Source of the DNA: CAJXSD01 sp964633145
GTDB lineage: Bacteria > Pseudomonadota > Alphaproteobacteria > Rhodobacterales > Rhodobacteraceae
Assembly (NCBI GenBank): GCA_964633145.1
Contig: CAZWFE010000004.1
Span: 26,331 to 90,330, forward strand
Length of the DNA stretch: 64,000 nt
Direction: 5' to 3'
Under the pieces are notes generated by a model, which was not told the origin of the DNA, did no database searches, and saw only the letters and a program-made list of their open reading frames with translations. The position numbers and the translations under genes were made by a program. Positions 1 through 8,828 of the stretch are shown here, piece after piece; positions within the stretch are counted from its first letter, which is position 1; each line of letters starts with the position of its first letter.

Positions 1-25
1 TGCCCCCAAACGCAAGGGGCCCAAT

Positions 26-1186
26 ATGCCGATTATTAACCGACTGGCCGAATTATTACCCGAAATCACAGCTTGGCGCCGTGACATCCATGCCCACCCC
101 GAGGTTTTGTATGACACCCATCGCACATCCGCACTGGTTGCGGATAAATTGCGCGCATTTGGTTGCGATCAGGTGGAAACAGGCATTGGGCGCACGGGCG
201 TTGTTGGGGTCATTCGCGGCAAGCAGACCACATCGGATCGCGTGATTGGTTTACGCGCAGATATGGATGCGCTGCCCATTCAGGAAATGACAGGGCTGGA
301 CTATGCATCGACCCATGACGGTAAAATGCACGCCTGTGGCCATGACGGACATACGGCCATGCTGCTGGGGGCTGCCAAATATCTGTGTGAAACCCGTCAA
401 TTTAACGGCACTGCAGTGGTGATTTTCCAACCCGCAGAAGAGGGCGGTGCAGGCGCACGTGAAATGTGTGATGATGGATTGATGGACCGGTTTAACATCC
501 AAGAGGTCTATGGCATGCACAACTGGCCTGGGATGCCCGCTGGGCAATTTGCGATCCGTCCTGGTCCATTTTTCGCAGCATCCGATTTTTTTGATATTCA
601 TGTCGCAGGCAAAGGGGGCCACGCCGCCAAACCACACGAGGCGGTAGACCCCGTTGTTGTCGCCAGCCAAATCATCACGGCCCTGCAAACCATTTCCAGC
701 CGAAATACCGATCCTGTGCATCAGGTTGTGGTTTCGGTCACATCCGTCGAAAGTTCGTCGCATGCCTATAATGTGATCCCAAGCGCGGTCCATTTGAAAG
801 GGACCGTGCGCACATTGGATGCCGGTGTTCGCGATTTGGCGGAACAACGCTTGGTCGACATAGCCACCGCCACCGGCACTGCGTTTGGGGCCACGGTTGA
901 TGCAAAATTCCAACGCAGCTATCCTGTGATGGTCAATCATGCAGATCACACGGACTATGCCAGTCAGGTCGCACGCGAAATTGCTGGCGATTGCGATGAT
1001 GCCCCGCTGATCATGGGGGGCGAAGATTTCGCGTTTATGTTGGAACAACGGCCGGGGGCCTATATATTGGTTGGCAATGGTGACAGCGCCCCAGTGCATA
1101 ACCCGTATTATAATTTCAACGACGACATTATTCCCGCCGGATCCAGCTGGTTTGTTCAGATGGTGCAGACACGCATGCCGGTTTGA
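26..1186 (+). CDS. M20-family amidohydrolase (hippurate hydrolase / N-acyl amino acid deacylase type)
   Basis: 386 residues, the usual length of bacterial M20D peptidases, which cleave N-acyl groups from amino acids in the cytoplasm with a two-metal centre. Visible signatures are RRDIHAHPE near the N terminus, HACGHDGHTAMLLGAAKYL with metal-binding His/Asp (residues about 101-119), the catalytic PAEEGGAGA glutamate pair (about 136-144), and a late GGEDFAF segment carrying the final metal-ligand region. AAGGGG lies about 8 bases before the ATG. The gene ends directly against the convergent moaA stop with no spacer. The family call is secure; the exact substrate cannot be told from sequence. 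Confidence 0.9.
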   Translation: MPIINRLAELLPEITAWRRDIHAHPEVLYDTHRTSALVADKLRAFGCDQVETGIGRTGVVGVIRGKQTTSDRVIGLRADMDALPIQEMTGLDYASTHDGKMHACGHDGHTAMLLGAAKYLCETRQFNGTAVVIFQPAEEGGAGAREMCDDGLMDRFNIQEVYGMHNWPGMPAGQFAIRPGPFFAASDFFDIHVAGKGGHAAKPHEAVDPVVVASQIITALQTISSRNTDPVHQVVVSVTSVESSSHAYNVIPSAVHLKGTVRTLDAGVRDLAEQRLVDIATATGTAFGATVDAKFQRSYPVMVNHADHTDYASQVAREIAGDCDDAPLIMGGEDFAFMLEQRPGAYILVGNGDSAPVHNPYYNFNDDIIPAGSSWFVQMVQTRMPV

Positions 1187-2194
1187 TTATCCGCCTGTGT
1201 GGCTCATGTGTCGTGTGACCTGACCAGATACGGTCTGGCGCGAATAATCGAAATCATGGCCCTTGGGTTTCAGCACGATCGCCTGTCGAATGGCCTGTTC
1301 CAAGGCGGCATCATCGTTGGGAAAATCGCGCAGCGGTTTGCGCAGATCGGCCATGTCCTCTTGGCCCAGACACATGTACAATTCACCAGTACAGGTCAGA
1401 CGCACCCGATTGCAGCTTTCGCAGAAATTATGCGATAGCGGGGTGATAAATCCAATTTTCTGGCCTGTTTGCTCTAATTTGACATAGCGCGCGGGCCCGC
1501 CTGTTCGTTCAGAAAGCTCGGTCAGGGTGTAATGCTTGGCATATTCTGCGCGCACATCGTCCAGCGCCCAATACTGACCGATACGGTCAATTTCACCCAT
1601 GTCGCCCATGGGCATAACCTCGATCCATGTCAGGTCCATGCCGCGTTCGGCGCACCATTGGGTCATGGGTATCAATTCGTCTTCGTTAAATCCTTTAAGC
1701 GCGACAGCATTGATTTTAACCTTTAACCCAGCGGCTTGGGCTGCATCCAGTCCACGCAACACTTGGGGCAGGCGGCCCCAACGGGTGACGCGGGCAAATT
1801 TTTCCTCATCAATCGTATCCAGCGATACGTTGATGCGGCGCACACCGGCGGCGTATAAATCCTGCGCAAAGCGTTCCAATTGTGATCCATTGGTGGTCAC
1901 GGTGAGTTCGCGCAGGGCCCCCGTTTCCAGATGCCGGCCCATGCTGTTGAAAAACTGCATGATATCGCGACGCACCAGCGGCTCGCCCCCTGTGATGCGT
2001 AATTTTTCCACACCCAGATCGATGAATTTGCTGCACATGCGGTCCAATTCCTCAAGTGTCAGCAATTCCTTTTTCGGCAAAAACTGCATGTTTTCGGCCA
2101 TGCAATACACGCAGCGGAAATCACACCTGTCGGTGACTGAGACGCGCAGATATGTAATGGCGCGATGAAAGGGGTCTATCAATGGAGCTGTCAT
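1187..2194 (-). CDS. moaA: GTP 3',8-cyclase MoaA (molybdenum cofactor biosynthesis)
   Basis: 335-residue radical SAM enzyme that converts GTP to 3',8-cyclo-GTP, the first step of molybdopterin synthesis. The N-terminal CxxxCxxC cluster is C24, C28 and C31 (DRCDFRCVYC), followed by TGGEPLVRRD for SAM binding. The C-terminal second 4Fe-4S site is present (FCESCNRVRLTCTGELYMCL), and the protein ends in the expected GG (SHTGG), which supplies the reactive tail. It is a single gene here with no other moa genes beside it. Length and motifs are fully canonical. Confidence 0.97.
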   Translation of the reverse strand: MTAPLIDPFHRAITYLRVSVTDRCDFRCVYCMAENMQFLPKKELLTLEELDRMCSKFIDLGVEKLRITGGEPLVRRDIMQFFNSMGRHLETGALRELTVTTNGSQLERFAQDLYAAGVRRINVSLDTIDEEKFARVTRWGRLPQVLRGLDAAQAAGLKVKINAVALKGFNEDELIPMTQWCAERGMDLTWIEVMPMGDMGEIDRIGQYWALDDVRAEYAKHYTLTELSERTGGPARYVKLEQTGQKIGFITPLSHNFCESCNRVRLTCTGELYMCLGQEDMADLRKPLRDFPNDDAALEQAIRQAIVLKPKGHDFDYSRQTVSGQVTRHMSHTGG

Positions 2195-2277
2195 GTCGCT
2201 AAGCTAGGTGCAGCTGGCACGGGTGGCAAGCCTGTCCAGACCAGTTTTTGGAAAAAACCGACAAATCGGAGTGTGAA

Positions 2278-2757
2278 ATGTTGCCTATGCGAACTGCAAT
2301 TGTCATCAGCTGTATCATTTTGGCCGGATGTGATGAAATACCATCCAAACCCGTTTTGCAACCTAGCCCAGATCCTGAACCAATCGTCCAGCCGGCTGTG
2401 TTGGAAAATACGGGGCAAAACACATCGCCCGACGCCTTGGATGTTGTCAGCAGCCAAGATCGCGAAAACGCTATGGCAACCGCGGATGTGGATGCGTTGC
2501 GCAAACTGGGCACCGTTGTGGGCAGTTTAGGCAACCCGGCCGAGGTGGGATTTTGGGTCAAAACCGGATTTGTCAGCGAACCCAAGGCCGGTCAGATTAC
2601 CAATCTTGCGACGGGCGATAGCGTGAATGTCGATCTGTTCCCACGTTCTGGTGGCGCCAATAGCACAGATGCGGCCGAGGTGTCGTTGTCGGCCCTGCGC
2701 GCGGTCAATGCGCCCTTGGCGGGGTTGTCGAAATTTGATCTGTTTGTCCGGCCTTAG
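2278..2757 (+). CDS. Putative lipoprotein of unknown function
   Basis: 159 residues. I chose the ATG at 2278 because GGAG sits 6 bases upstream and because it places a short lipoprotein signal (hydrophobic stretch followed by ILAGC) at the N terminus; a longer frame would bury that signal. After the lipobox comes a Pro/Glu-rich linker and a folded region with a VKTGFVSEPKAGQI segment. Roseobacter genomes carry similar short lipoproteins, but I do not recognise a function. It overlaps the convergent alkD-like gene by 4 bases at the 3' end. The location would be the inner or outer membrane after lipid modification (inferred). Confidence 0.7.
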   Translation: MLPMRTAIVISCIILAGCDEIPSKPVLQPSPDPEPIVQPAVLENTGQNTSPDALDVVSSQDRENAMATADVDALRKLGTVVGSLGNPAEVGFWVKTGFVSEPKAGQITNLATGDSVNVDLFPRSGGANSTDAAEVSLSALRAVNAPLAGLSKFDLFVRP

Positions 2758-3434
2758 TCGGACAAATGGCACGATGCCTCTTTGCGGGCAAAGGGTTTCA
2801 TTTGATCGCCATATTGCGCGATAAAATCTCGTGTGCGCTGGGCGTCATGGCGCGATAAATCCCGCAGCCACCATGCGATGGCTTTCTGAATGAACCAGTC
2901 ATGGTCTGTGACCAATTCAGCCGCCCATCCCAGCACACGATCGCGGATGATCAGCTCATGCGGTTTTGGGAAATTCTGTTTTGTCCAAGGCAGCGTTGCG
3001 ACAAAGGCCGCACGGCGGGTCCACATGTGGTCAGATGCGGTCCATTGTTCCACTGTCTCAATGCGCGTGGGATCCGCAACCACCCGTTTTTGCGCGGCAG
3101 AACAGGCGTGATCCGCGATGGCCCAGCTGTCAAAGTCTGGCACCCAAGTCTGGATCAAATCCCACACCGCATCATCATCTTTGATGCGCGCTTGGGTTAA
3201 CAGTTTGGCGGCGGCAACGCGGGCCTCGAATATGTTTGTGGTCCATAGCTCTGCGGCCAATGTAACGCGTTCGGTCACAGATAGCTGTTGACGCCACAGT
3301 TTGGTCAGGTCGTTAATCGCATCATTTCCAACCCCTAGATAGGGGCGGTCAATTTTGTGATAGGTCTGCTTTGCCGCAACTGTTGTTGGATCAGCGTGCT
3401 GTCGCAGCGCGTCCAAAGCTTGGTCAAGTGTCAT
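2754..3434 (-). CDS. AlkD-like DNA alkylation repair protein (HEAT-repeat glycosylase family)
   Basis: 226 residues, all-helical and rich in Trp, typical of the AlkC/AlkD superfamily that excises 3- and 7-alkyl purines without base flipping. Seen features are KQTYHKIDRPYLGVGNDAINDL near the start, a central WTASDHMWTRRAAFVATLPW block and IQKAIAWWLRDLSRHD near the end, which resemble the family's conserved helices. Its ATG overlaps the glmS stop by 4 bases, so it is the last gene of a glmU-glmS-alkD operon and is probably translationally coupled. Enzymatic activity is inferred from family membership only. Confidence 0.8.
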   Translation of the reverse strand: MTLDQALDALRQHADPTTVAAKQTYHKIDRPYLGVGNDAINDLTKLWRQQLSVTERVTLAAELWTTNIFEARVAAAKLLTQARIKDDDAVWDLIQTWVPDFDSWAIADHACSAAQKRVVADPTRIETVEQWTASDHMWTRRAAFVATLPWTKQNFPKPHELIIRDRVLGWAAELVTDHDWFIQKAIAWWLRDLSRHDAQRTRDFIAQYGDQMKPFARKEASCHLSD

Positions 3435-5245
3435 TCCACGGTCACCGACTTGGCCAAATTGCGCGGTTGGTCGATATCCGTCCCCTTGGTCATCGCCGTG
3501 TGATAGGCCAAAAGCTGCGCGGGCAAGGCATAGACGATTGGTCCAGACAGATCACCAGTCGCGGGCAATTTCAACAGGCTGTGCGTGCCGTCAGATGCGC
3601 TGGCCTGTCCTTGGGCGTCGGTGATCAACATGACTTGGCCGTGGCGCGCCATGACCTCTTGCATGTTGGAGACTGTTTTATCAAACAACCGATCATGCGG
3701 GGCAAAGACGACAACGGGCAAAGCGGGTTCGATCAAGGCAATGGGCCCATGTTTCAATTCGCCTGATGCATAGGCCTCGGCATGGATATAAGACAGCTCT
3801 TTGAGTTTCAGCGCCGCCTCAAGTGCTGTGGCAAACATGACGCCGCGGCCCAAGAATAAAACCGAAGGCGCAGGGGCCAATGATTTCGCAAGCGTTGCAA
3901 TTTCAGAATCCAATTCCAGCGTTTGGCGCATTAGGTCTGGCACTTTGCGCAGGTCATTCATATGGGCGGCCAGTGCTTGTGCATCAATCGCGCCCTTGGT
4001 CTGGGCGGCGGCCAGTGCCAACACGGCCAGAACGGTCAGCTGGTTTGTATAGGCCTTGGTTGAGGCAACCGATACCTCGACACCTGCCAAAATGGCCAAT
4101 GCCAAATCCGCCTCGCGCGCGATTGAGGATGTGCCCACATTGACCAGCGACAAAATCATGTCAGCCTGACCCTTGGCATAGCGCAAGGCCGCCAATGTAT
4201 CAGCGGTTTCGCCCGATTGGCTGACAAAAATGGCCAAGGTGCGCGGCCCAATGGGCGGTTCGCGATACCGAAATTCTGATGCAACATCCACCTCACAGGG
4301 AATGCGGGCAATTTGTTCGAACCAATATTTCGCCGTCAAACAGGAATAATACCCTGTCCCACAGGCCACCATCAAAATGCGATCAAATTTTGAAAAATCC
4401 AATGCCTCGGGCAGGGTGGGAACACCGTTGGGGGCGTATCGTGCCAAGGCTTCGGACATGACCACGGGTTGTTCGTAGATTTCCTTGGTCATGAAATGTT
4501 TGTGGCCGGCTTTGTCAATAACGGTGGCCTGCGCCTCGATGCGTTGAATGTCGCGGTGGACGCTGGCCCCTGTTGCATCAATGATATCGGCCCCATCGCG
4601 TGTGATGAATGCAATGTCGCCTTCGTCCAGATAGGTGATTTGATCTGTCATGGGGGCCAATGCGATTGCGTCGCTGCCCACATACATTTCACCATCGCCA
4701 TGTCCGATGGCCAATGGGCTGCCTTTGCGCGCCGCAATCATCAGGTTTTCGTGCCCCTCAAACAGAAACAACAGGGCAAAGGCCCCGTCCAAATCGGCCA
4801 CTGTCGCGGTCACGGCGGATTTGGGGTCATGTCCTTGGGTCATGTAATGGGCGCAGAGCATGGCAACCGTTTCGGTATCGGTATCCGTTTCCGCCGCATA
4901 TCCATGCGGGGTTAATTTGTCGCGCAGATCGCGGAAATTTTCGATAATGCCGTTATGCACAACCGTCACAGGGCCACAGGAATGGGGATGCGCGTTTTGT
5001 TCGTTGGCTGCACCATGTGTGGCCCAGCGTGTATGCCCGATGCCTGCCAATCCCGCCAAGGGATTATGGACCAGCATATCTGACAGGTTGACCAATTTTC
5101 CAACGGCCCGACGGCGATCCAGATGACCGTTGTTCACGGTTGCAATCCCCGCGCTGTCATAGCCGCGATATTCCAGACGTTTCAGCGCATCCACCAAAAT
5201 TGGGGCCACTTGGTGTTGACCCAATATACCGACAATACCACACAT
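3431..5245 (-). CDS. glmS: Glutamine--fructose-6-phosphate aminotransferase (isomerizing)
   Basis: 604 residues, the usual GlmS size. It makes glucosamine-6-phosphate from fructose-6-phosphate and glutamine, the entry step to UDP-GlcNAc for peptidoglycan and LPS. The N terminus MCGIVGILG supplies the Ntn nucleophile Cys after Met removal; HTRWATHG and the HNGIIENF segment belong to the glutaminase domain. Two SIS domains follow (CGTGYYSCL, SQSGETADT, STKAYTNQ), and the C terminus carries the catalytic-lysine segment ending RNLAKSVTVE. It sits directly downstream of glmU with one base between. No glmS ribozyme-like leader fits in that spacing. Confidence 0.98.
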   Translation of the reverse strand: MCGIVGILGQHQVAPILVDALKRLEYRGYDSAGIATVNNGHLDRRRAVGKLVNLSDMLVHNPLAGLAGIGHTRWATHGAANEQNAHPHSCGPVTVVHNGIIENFRDLRDKLTPHGYAAETDTDTETVAMLCAHYMTQGHDPKSAVTATVADLDGAFALLFLFEGHENLMIAARKGSPLAIGHGDGEMYVGSDAIALAPMTDQITYLDEGDIAFITRDGADIIDATGASVHRDIQRIEAQATVIDKAGHKHFMTKEIYEQPVVMSEALARYAPNGVPTLPEALDFSKFDRILMVACGTGYYSCLTAKYWFEQIARIPCEVDVASEFRYREPPIGPRTLAIFVSQSGETADTLAALRYAKGQADMILSLVNVGTSSIAREADLALAILAGVEVSVASTKAYTNQLTVLAVLALAAAQTKGAIDAQALAAHMNDLRKVPDLMRQTLELDSEIATLAKSLAPAPSVLFLGRGVMFATALEAALKLKELSYIHAEAYASGELKHGPIALIEPALPVVVFAPHDRLFDKTVSNMQEVMARHGQVMLITDAQGQASASDGTHSLLKLPATGDLSGPIVYALPAQLLAYHTAMTKGTDIDQPRNLAKSVTVE

Positions 5246-5246
5246 A

Positions 5247-6602
5247 TTACTGATCCTTTTGATCGCGTTTCGCTTTGCGCTGTTTTAACATTTCAACTAA
5301 TTTGATCGCGGTCCCTGATTTGTTTTCCTGTGGTGCGCGCGATAGGGCCAAATCACCCTGTGCCACATCTTTGGTAATGACCGAACCGCTGCCGGTCATG
5401 GATTGATCACCCAAGGTCACAGGGGCAACCAGCATGGTGTTTGACCCCACAAAGACATGATCGCCGATGGTTGTTTTGTGTTTCATCACGCCGTCATAGT
5501 TGCAGGTAATCGTGCCTGCGCCGATGTTTGTATGTTTGCCCAGTTCCGCATCGCCAATATAGCTGAGGTGATTTACCTTGCTGCCTTCGCCGATTTGGGC
5601 GTTTTTCACTTCGACGAAATTGCCGATTTTCACACCTTCGGCCAATTCGGCACCTGGACGCAGGCGGGCATAGGGGCCCACAACGCTATCGCGCGAAACA
5701 TGGCATCCCTCAAGGTGGCTGAACGCGCGAATGGTCGCGCCGCTTTCAATGGTGACATCTGGACCAAAGACAACATTTTGTTCAATCACGCAGTCGCGCC
5801 CAATGACCGTGTCATAGGCGAAAAACACCGTTTCCGGCGCAAAGAGGGTGATGCCATTTTCCAACATGTCCCGACGGGCGCGCGTTTGGAATGCGGCCTC
5901 GGCCTGTGCCAAATCAACGCGTGAATTCACGCCCATTGTTTCAGCCTCGTCACAAATAACGACGCGGGCCGTTTTGCCATGTTTGGTCGCAATTTCGACG
6001 CAGTCGGTCAGGTAATATTCGCCCGATGCGTTTGCGTTTCCTGTTTGATCGATCCATGCAAACATATCCGATGCCTTTGCACACATCACACCGCTGTTGC
6101 ATAGGGTGATCGCGCGTTCAGCGTCAGTGGCATCTTTGAATTCGACGATACGGGACAGGTGGTCGCCATTGGTGATCAACCGGCCATAGCGCGCGGGATC
6201 GGCGGCATCGAACCCCAAAACCACCAAATCCGACGATTGACGGGCGAGTGCAATTTTTTCGATTGTCTCATCACTGATAAAGGGCGTATCCCCGTATAGC
6301 ACCAAGATATCACCATCATAATCGCCCAGCGCATCGCGCGCTTGCGCAACCGCGTGGCCCGTGCCCAATTGTTCGGCCTGTTCCACAATGATGGCTGTGT
6401 CGTGATAATCGCGCACGGTCTTTGCGACGGCGTCAAATCCATGTCCTGCGACAACCACTATGTGATCTGGGTCGATGGATTGTGCTGTTCGCATGGCATG
6501 CGCCAGCATGGGCACCTGTGCCAAGGGGTGCAACACCTTGGGCAGATCTGATTGCATGCGTGTGCCTTTTCCTGCAGCCAAAATAACAACGGCGGTGCCC
6601 AT
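5247..6602 (-). CDS. glmU: Bifunctional UDP-N-acetylglucosamine pyrophosphorylase / glucosamine-1-phosphate N-acetyltransferase
   Basis: 451 residues. The N-terminal uridylyltransferase domain begins with LAAGKGTRMQSDLPKVLHPL; the C-terminal half is a left-handed beta helix of hexapeptide repeats with the acetyltransferase motifs KIGNFVEVKNAQIG and GAGTITCNYDG. It catalyses the last two steps to UDP-GlcNAc in the cytoplasm. It heads the minus-strand glmU-glmS-alkD operon and is divergent from the HAD phosphatase gene across a 134-bp gap that must hold both promoters. Pairing glmU with glmS gives coordinated supply of amino-sugar precursors. Confidence 0.98.
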   Translation of the reverse strand: MGTAVVILAAGKGTRMQSDLPKVLHPLAQVPMLAHAMRTAQSIDPDHIVVVAGHGFDAVAKTVRDYHDTAIIVEQAEQLGTGHAVAQARDALGDYDGDILVLYGDTPFISDETIEKIALARQSSDLVVLGFDAADPARYGRLITNGDHLSRIVEFKDATDAERAITLCNSGVMCAKASDMFAWIDQTGNANASGEYYLTDCVEIATKHGKTARVVICDEAETMGVNSRVDLAQAEAAFQTRARRDMLENGITLFAPETVFFAYDTVIGRDCVIEQNVVFGPDVTIESGATIRAFSHLEGCHVSRDSVVGPYARLRPGAELAEGVKIGNFVEVKNAQIGEGSKVNHLSYIGDAELGKHTNIGAGTITCNYDGVMKHKTTIGDHVFVGSNTMLVAPVTLGDQSMTGSGSVITKDVAQGDLALSRAPQENKSGTAIKLVEMLKQRKAKRDQKDQ

Positions 6603-6736
6603 GGTGAAATCCTCTTGAAATTTTGGACCGTTTTAACGCTTAATTCGCTGGGCGCAAGGCGTGATGGGGTCAACTAAGGTTGCGAATTGTTTCAAGGCAT
6701 GGCAAGAAATTGCCAACCAGCGGAATTGGAGCAGAC

Positions 6737-7402
6737 ATGCGGACAGTGGTTTTTGATTTGGACGGAACCCTAGCGGATACCAGTGGTGATCTGATTTCTG
6801 CAGCCAATGTCTGTTTGCGCGATATGGGGTTGGCCGAACTTTGCCCCCAAAGGGACAAGGCAACCGCCCTGCGCGGGGGGCGCGCGATGCTGCGCTTGGG
6901 CATGTCGCGCAGCCCAGCTGGTGTTGATGAGGCGCGGGTAGACGCCTATTACCCAGTATTGTTGGACGCATATGCGACGGACCTAAATACGCATACGCAT
7001 TTTTTCGACGGGGCGATTGAATGTGTGCGCGCACTGCGTGCAGGTGGGGATCGTGTGGTTATTTGCACAAACAAACCTCATGCTTTGGCAGAACAGTTGA
7101 TGCAAAACCTTGGTGTTCGTGATTTGTTTGATGCCTTGATTGGTGCCGATACTTTGTCCACGCGTAAACCTGATATCGCCCCTTATATCGAGGCGGTCAA
7201 ACGTGCCGGTGGCCAAGTCGAACGTTCGTGTATGATTGGGGATACCAAGACCGACCATGACACGGCCCGCAATGCTGGCGTTCCAAGCATATTGGTTGAT
7301 TTCGGACCAGGCGACGAAGATGTTCATGCATTAAAACCTGACGCTATCTTGCGCCATTTCAATGATTTAACCACCATTGTTGATCGGTTATTAGGGGCGT
7401 AA
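6737..7402 (+). CDS. gph: HAD-superfamily hydrolase, phosphoglycolate phosphatase-like
   Basis: 221 residues from the ATG at 6737, chosen because TTGGAG lies just upstream and the protein then starts directly with MRTVVFDLDGTLADT, the HAD motif I with the nucleophilic Asp. Motif II is VVICTNKP, and motif IV is GDTKTDHDTARNAGVP. The alpha-helical cap sits between motifs I and II. Phosphoglycolate phosphatases of this size remove 2-phosphoglycolate formed in DNA repair or photorespiration; other small phosphate esters are possible, so the symbol is tentative. It converges with the MmgE/PrpD gene with a 24-bp gap. Confidence 0.8.
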   Translation: MRTVVFDLDGTLADTSGDLISAANVCLRDMGLAELCPQRDKATALRGGRAMLRLGMSRSPAGVDEARVDAYYPVLLDAYATDLNTHTHFFDGAIECVRALRAGGDRVVICTNKPHALAEQLMQNLGVRDLFDALIGADTLSTRKPDIAPYIEAVKRAGGQVERSCMIGDTKTDHDTARNAGVPSILVDFGPGDEDVHALKPDAILRHFNDLTTIVDRLLGA

Positions 7403-7426
7403 TATTTGGCCGCCCCCGTCAGATTG

Positions 7427-8734
7427 TCAGGCTGGCACAGGCAGAAGTATTTGGTTGGTCAGCAAGCTTAATTCCGAATGGTCCAAATTTTCAACGGCGT
7501 CCTCGATCCTGTGGGCGCGGTCAGTTCCCAAAATGGGATCGGTCAAGCGGTGAAATTTTTCGCGCAGCTCTTTGGCGCTGGGCGGTGCGGTATGATCCCA
7601 TTTGGGTTCACACCAATCACTGGTGATCCGGTTCCCATTTGACAATGCGATTGTAACTTTGGCGTAACGCTTTAATGGAAATTCTGAATTGGCAAAACTG
7701 TTTTCAACCATTTTGATGGACTTGGACAGACGCATGACCTGCGCGCAATCTAGGGCATCATCCGAAATGTCATAAGGCGATACATCACCGCGTACCAAGG
7801 CAACTGCAACTGGAAAGGATGTTGAATACTGCGCCTCTTCGGTGTTGGTGGGTTCGTTGGTCGCAAGGCGAACAGATTCGTGAAATGTTTCGATTTCGAT
7901 GCCTGTGATCATTTCTGGGACCAAACCATGCTGGCGTCGCAAAGCCAGCGCCGCTTCGATTGGGGCCTGCGCCCAACGGCAGACGGGGTATGGTTTGTAA
8001 TATTGTTCCAACATATACCAGCGCGTGCCAAGGTCCGCCCAAGGTTCGGGGGTGTCTTCTACGGTAATCGCTGGTGCGCCAGTAAATCCACTTTGGGCCA
8101 GTCGCACGGCTGATACGCCCGCCATTGCCCCCCAGCCCGAGCCATCTTTGACCATTGTTGGATGATCAATGCAGCGCATCATTTGGCTGCGTGGGCCATG
8201 ATATTCGGCAATGCCCAATGCGTGGCGTGTTTCGTCGTGGGTCAGGTGGGTGATCCGCGCGCCAGCGGCAGCGGCTGTTACGGCGCCCCAGCTGCCGGAT
8301 GTGTGAAAATCGGGAACCGTTGTGTGCTGTGCGATCGATGCACGCGCGCCAAATTCGTAGCCCATCAGCAGTGCTGACATGAATTCGCGCCCCGATATTT
8401 GTTCATTATAGCCCAGTGCCAAAACCGCGGGCAGTAACGGGCATCCTATGTGGCCTTTGGCAGGATTAAACCCGTCGTGGGCATCAACGCTGTCAATCGT
8501 AATGCCCGCAGACAGGGCCGCCCCTGATGCGGATGCGGTTCTGCGATCAAATAACATTGGGATGGTGCCACCAAATTCCAGTGCCGCATGCGATCGAATA
8601 ATGCGCGACATTTTTGTTTCGGTCCCCGCCGCAGCGACGCCCAGTAAGTCCAGCAAACTTAATTTGCATTGCTCTTGGACCTTGCTTGGGGCTTGGTCAA
8701 ATTGCAAACCGTATATGAATTCAATCGGTAACAT
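7427..8734 (-). CDS. MmgE/PrpD family protein
   Basis: 435 residues across the whole MmgE/PrpD fold (2-methylcitrate dehydratase, cis-aconitate decarboxylase and relatives). Visible family features are the VDAHDGFNPAKGHIGCPLLPAVLALG region, FHTSGSWGAVTAAAAGARI, and KPYPVCRWAQAPIEA in the C-terminal part. No prpB or prpC methylcitrate-cycle genes are nearby, so a role in propionate use is not supported. The gene lies alone, divergent from a DegT aminotransferase. Substrate unknown; members of this family act on varied hydroxy-acids or have no assigned reaction. Confidence 0.85.
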   Translation of the reverse strand: MLPIEFIYGLQFDQAPSKVQEQCKLSLLDLLGVAAAGTETKMSRIIRSHAALEFGGTIPMLFDRRTASASGAALSAGITIDSVDAHDGFNPAKGHIGCPLLPAVLALGYNEQISGREFMSALLMGYEFGARASIAQHTTVPDFHTSGSWGAVTAAAAGARITHLTHDETRHALGIAEYHGPRSQMMRCIDHPTMVKDGSGWGAMAGVSAVRLAQSGFTGAPAITVEDTPEPWADLGTRWYMLEQYYKPYPVCRWAQAPIEAALALRRQHGLVPEMITGIEIETFHESVRLATNEPTNTEEAQYSTSFPVAVALVRGDVSPYDISDDALDCAQVMRLSKSIKMVENSFANSEFPLKRYAKVTIALSNGNRITSDWCEPKWDHTAPPSAKELREKFHRLTDPILGTDRAHRIEDAVENLDHSELSLLTNQILLPVPA

Positions 8735-8828
8735 TGGCGGCCTGTGAACATTATGTTTGGTTCGATGATCTATGGTTTTCCAATTATTGCAAGCAAAGTT
8801 TTTAATTTGCGACAGGAATAGTATTTAT

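Noticed and set aside
251..1099. 282-residue minus-strand ORF opposite the amidohydrolase
   Set aside because: Shadow of a strongly conserved plus-strand gene; its composition (His, Cys, Gly-rich) is typical of antisense frames.
3431..5250. glmS ribozyme leader
   Set aside because: Only one base separates glmU from glmS, so there is no room for a leader RNA.
6700..6715. TGGCAA/TTGCCA hairpin upstream of the HAD phosphatase gene
   Set aside because: Six-base arms with a 4-base loop are common by chance and it has no T-run or clear position relative to a promoter.
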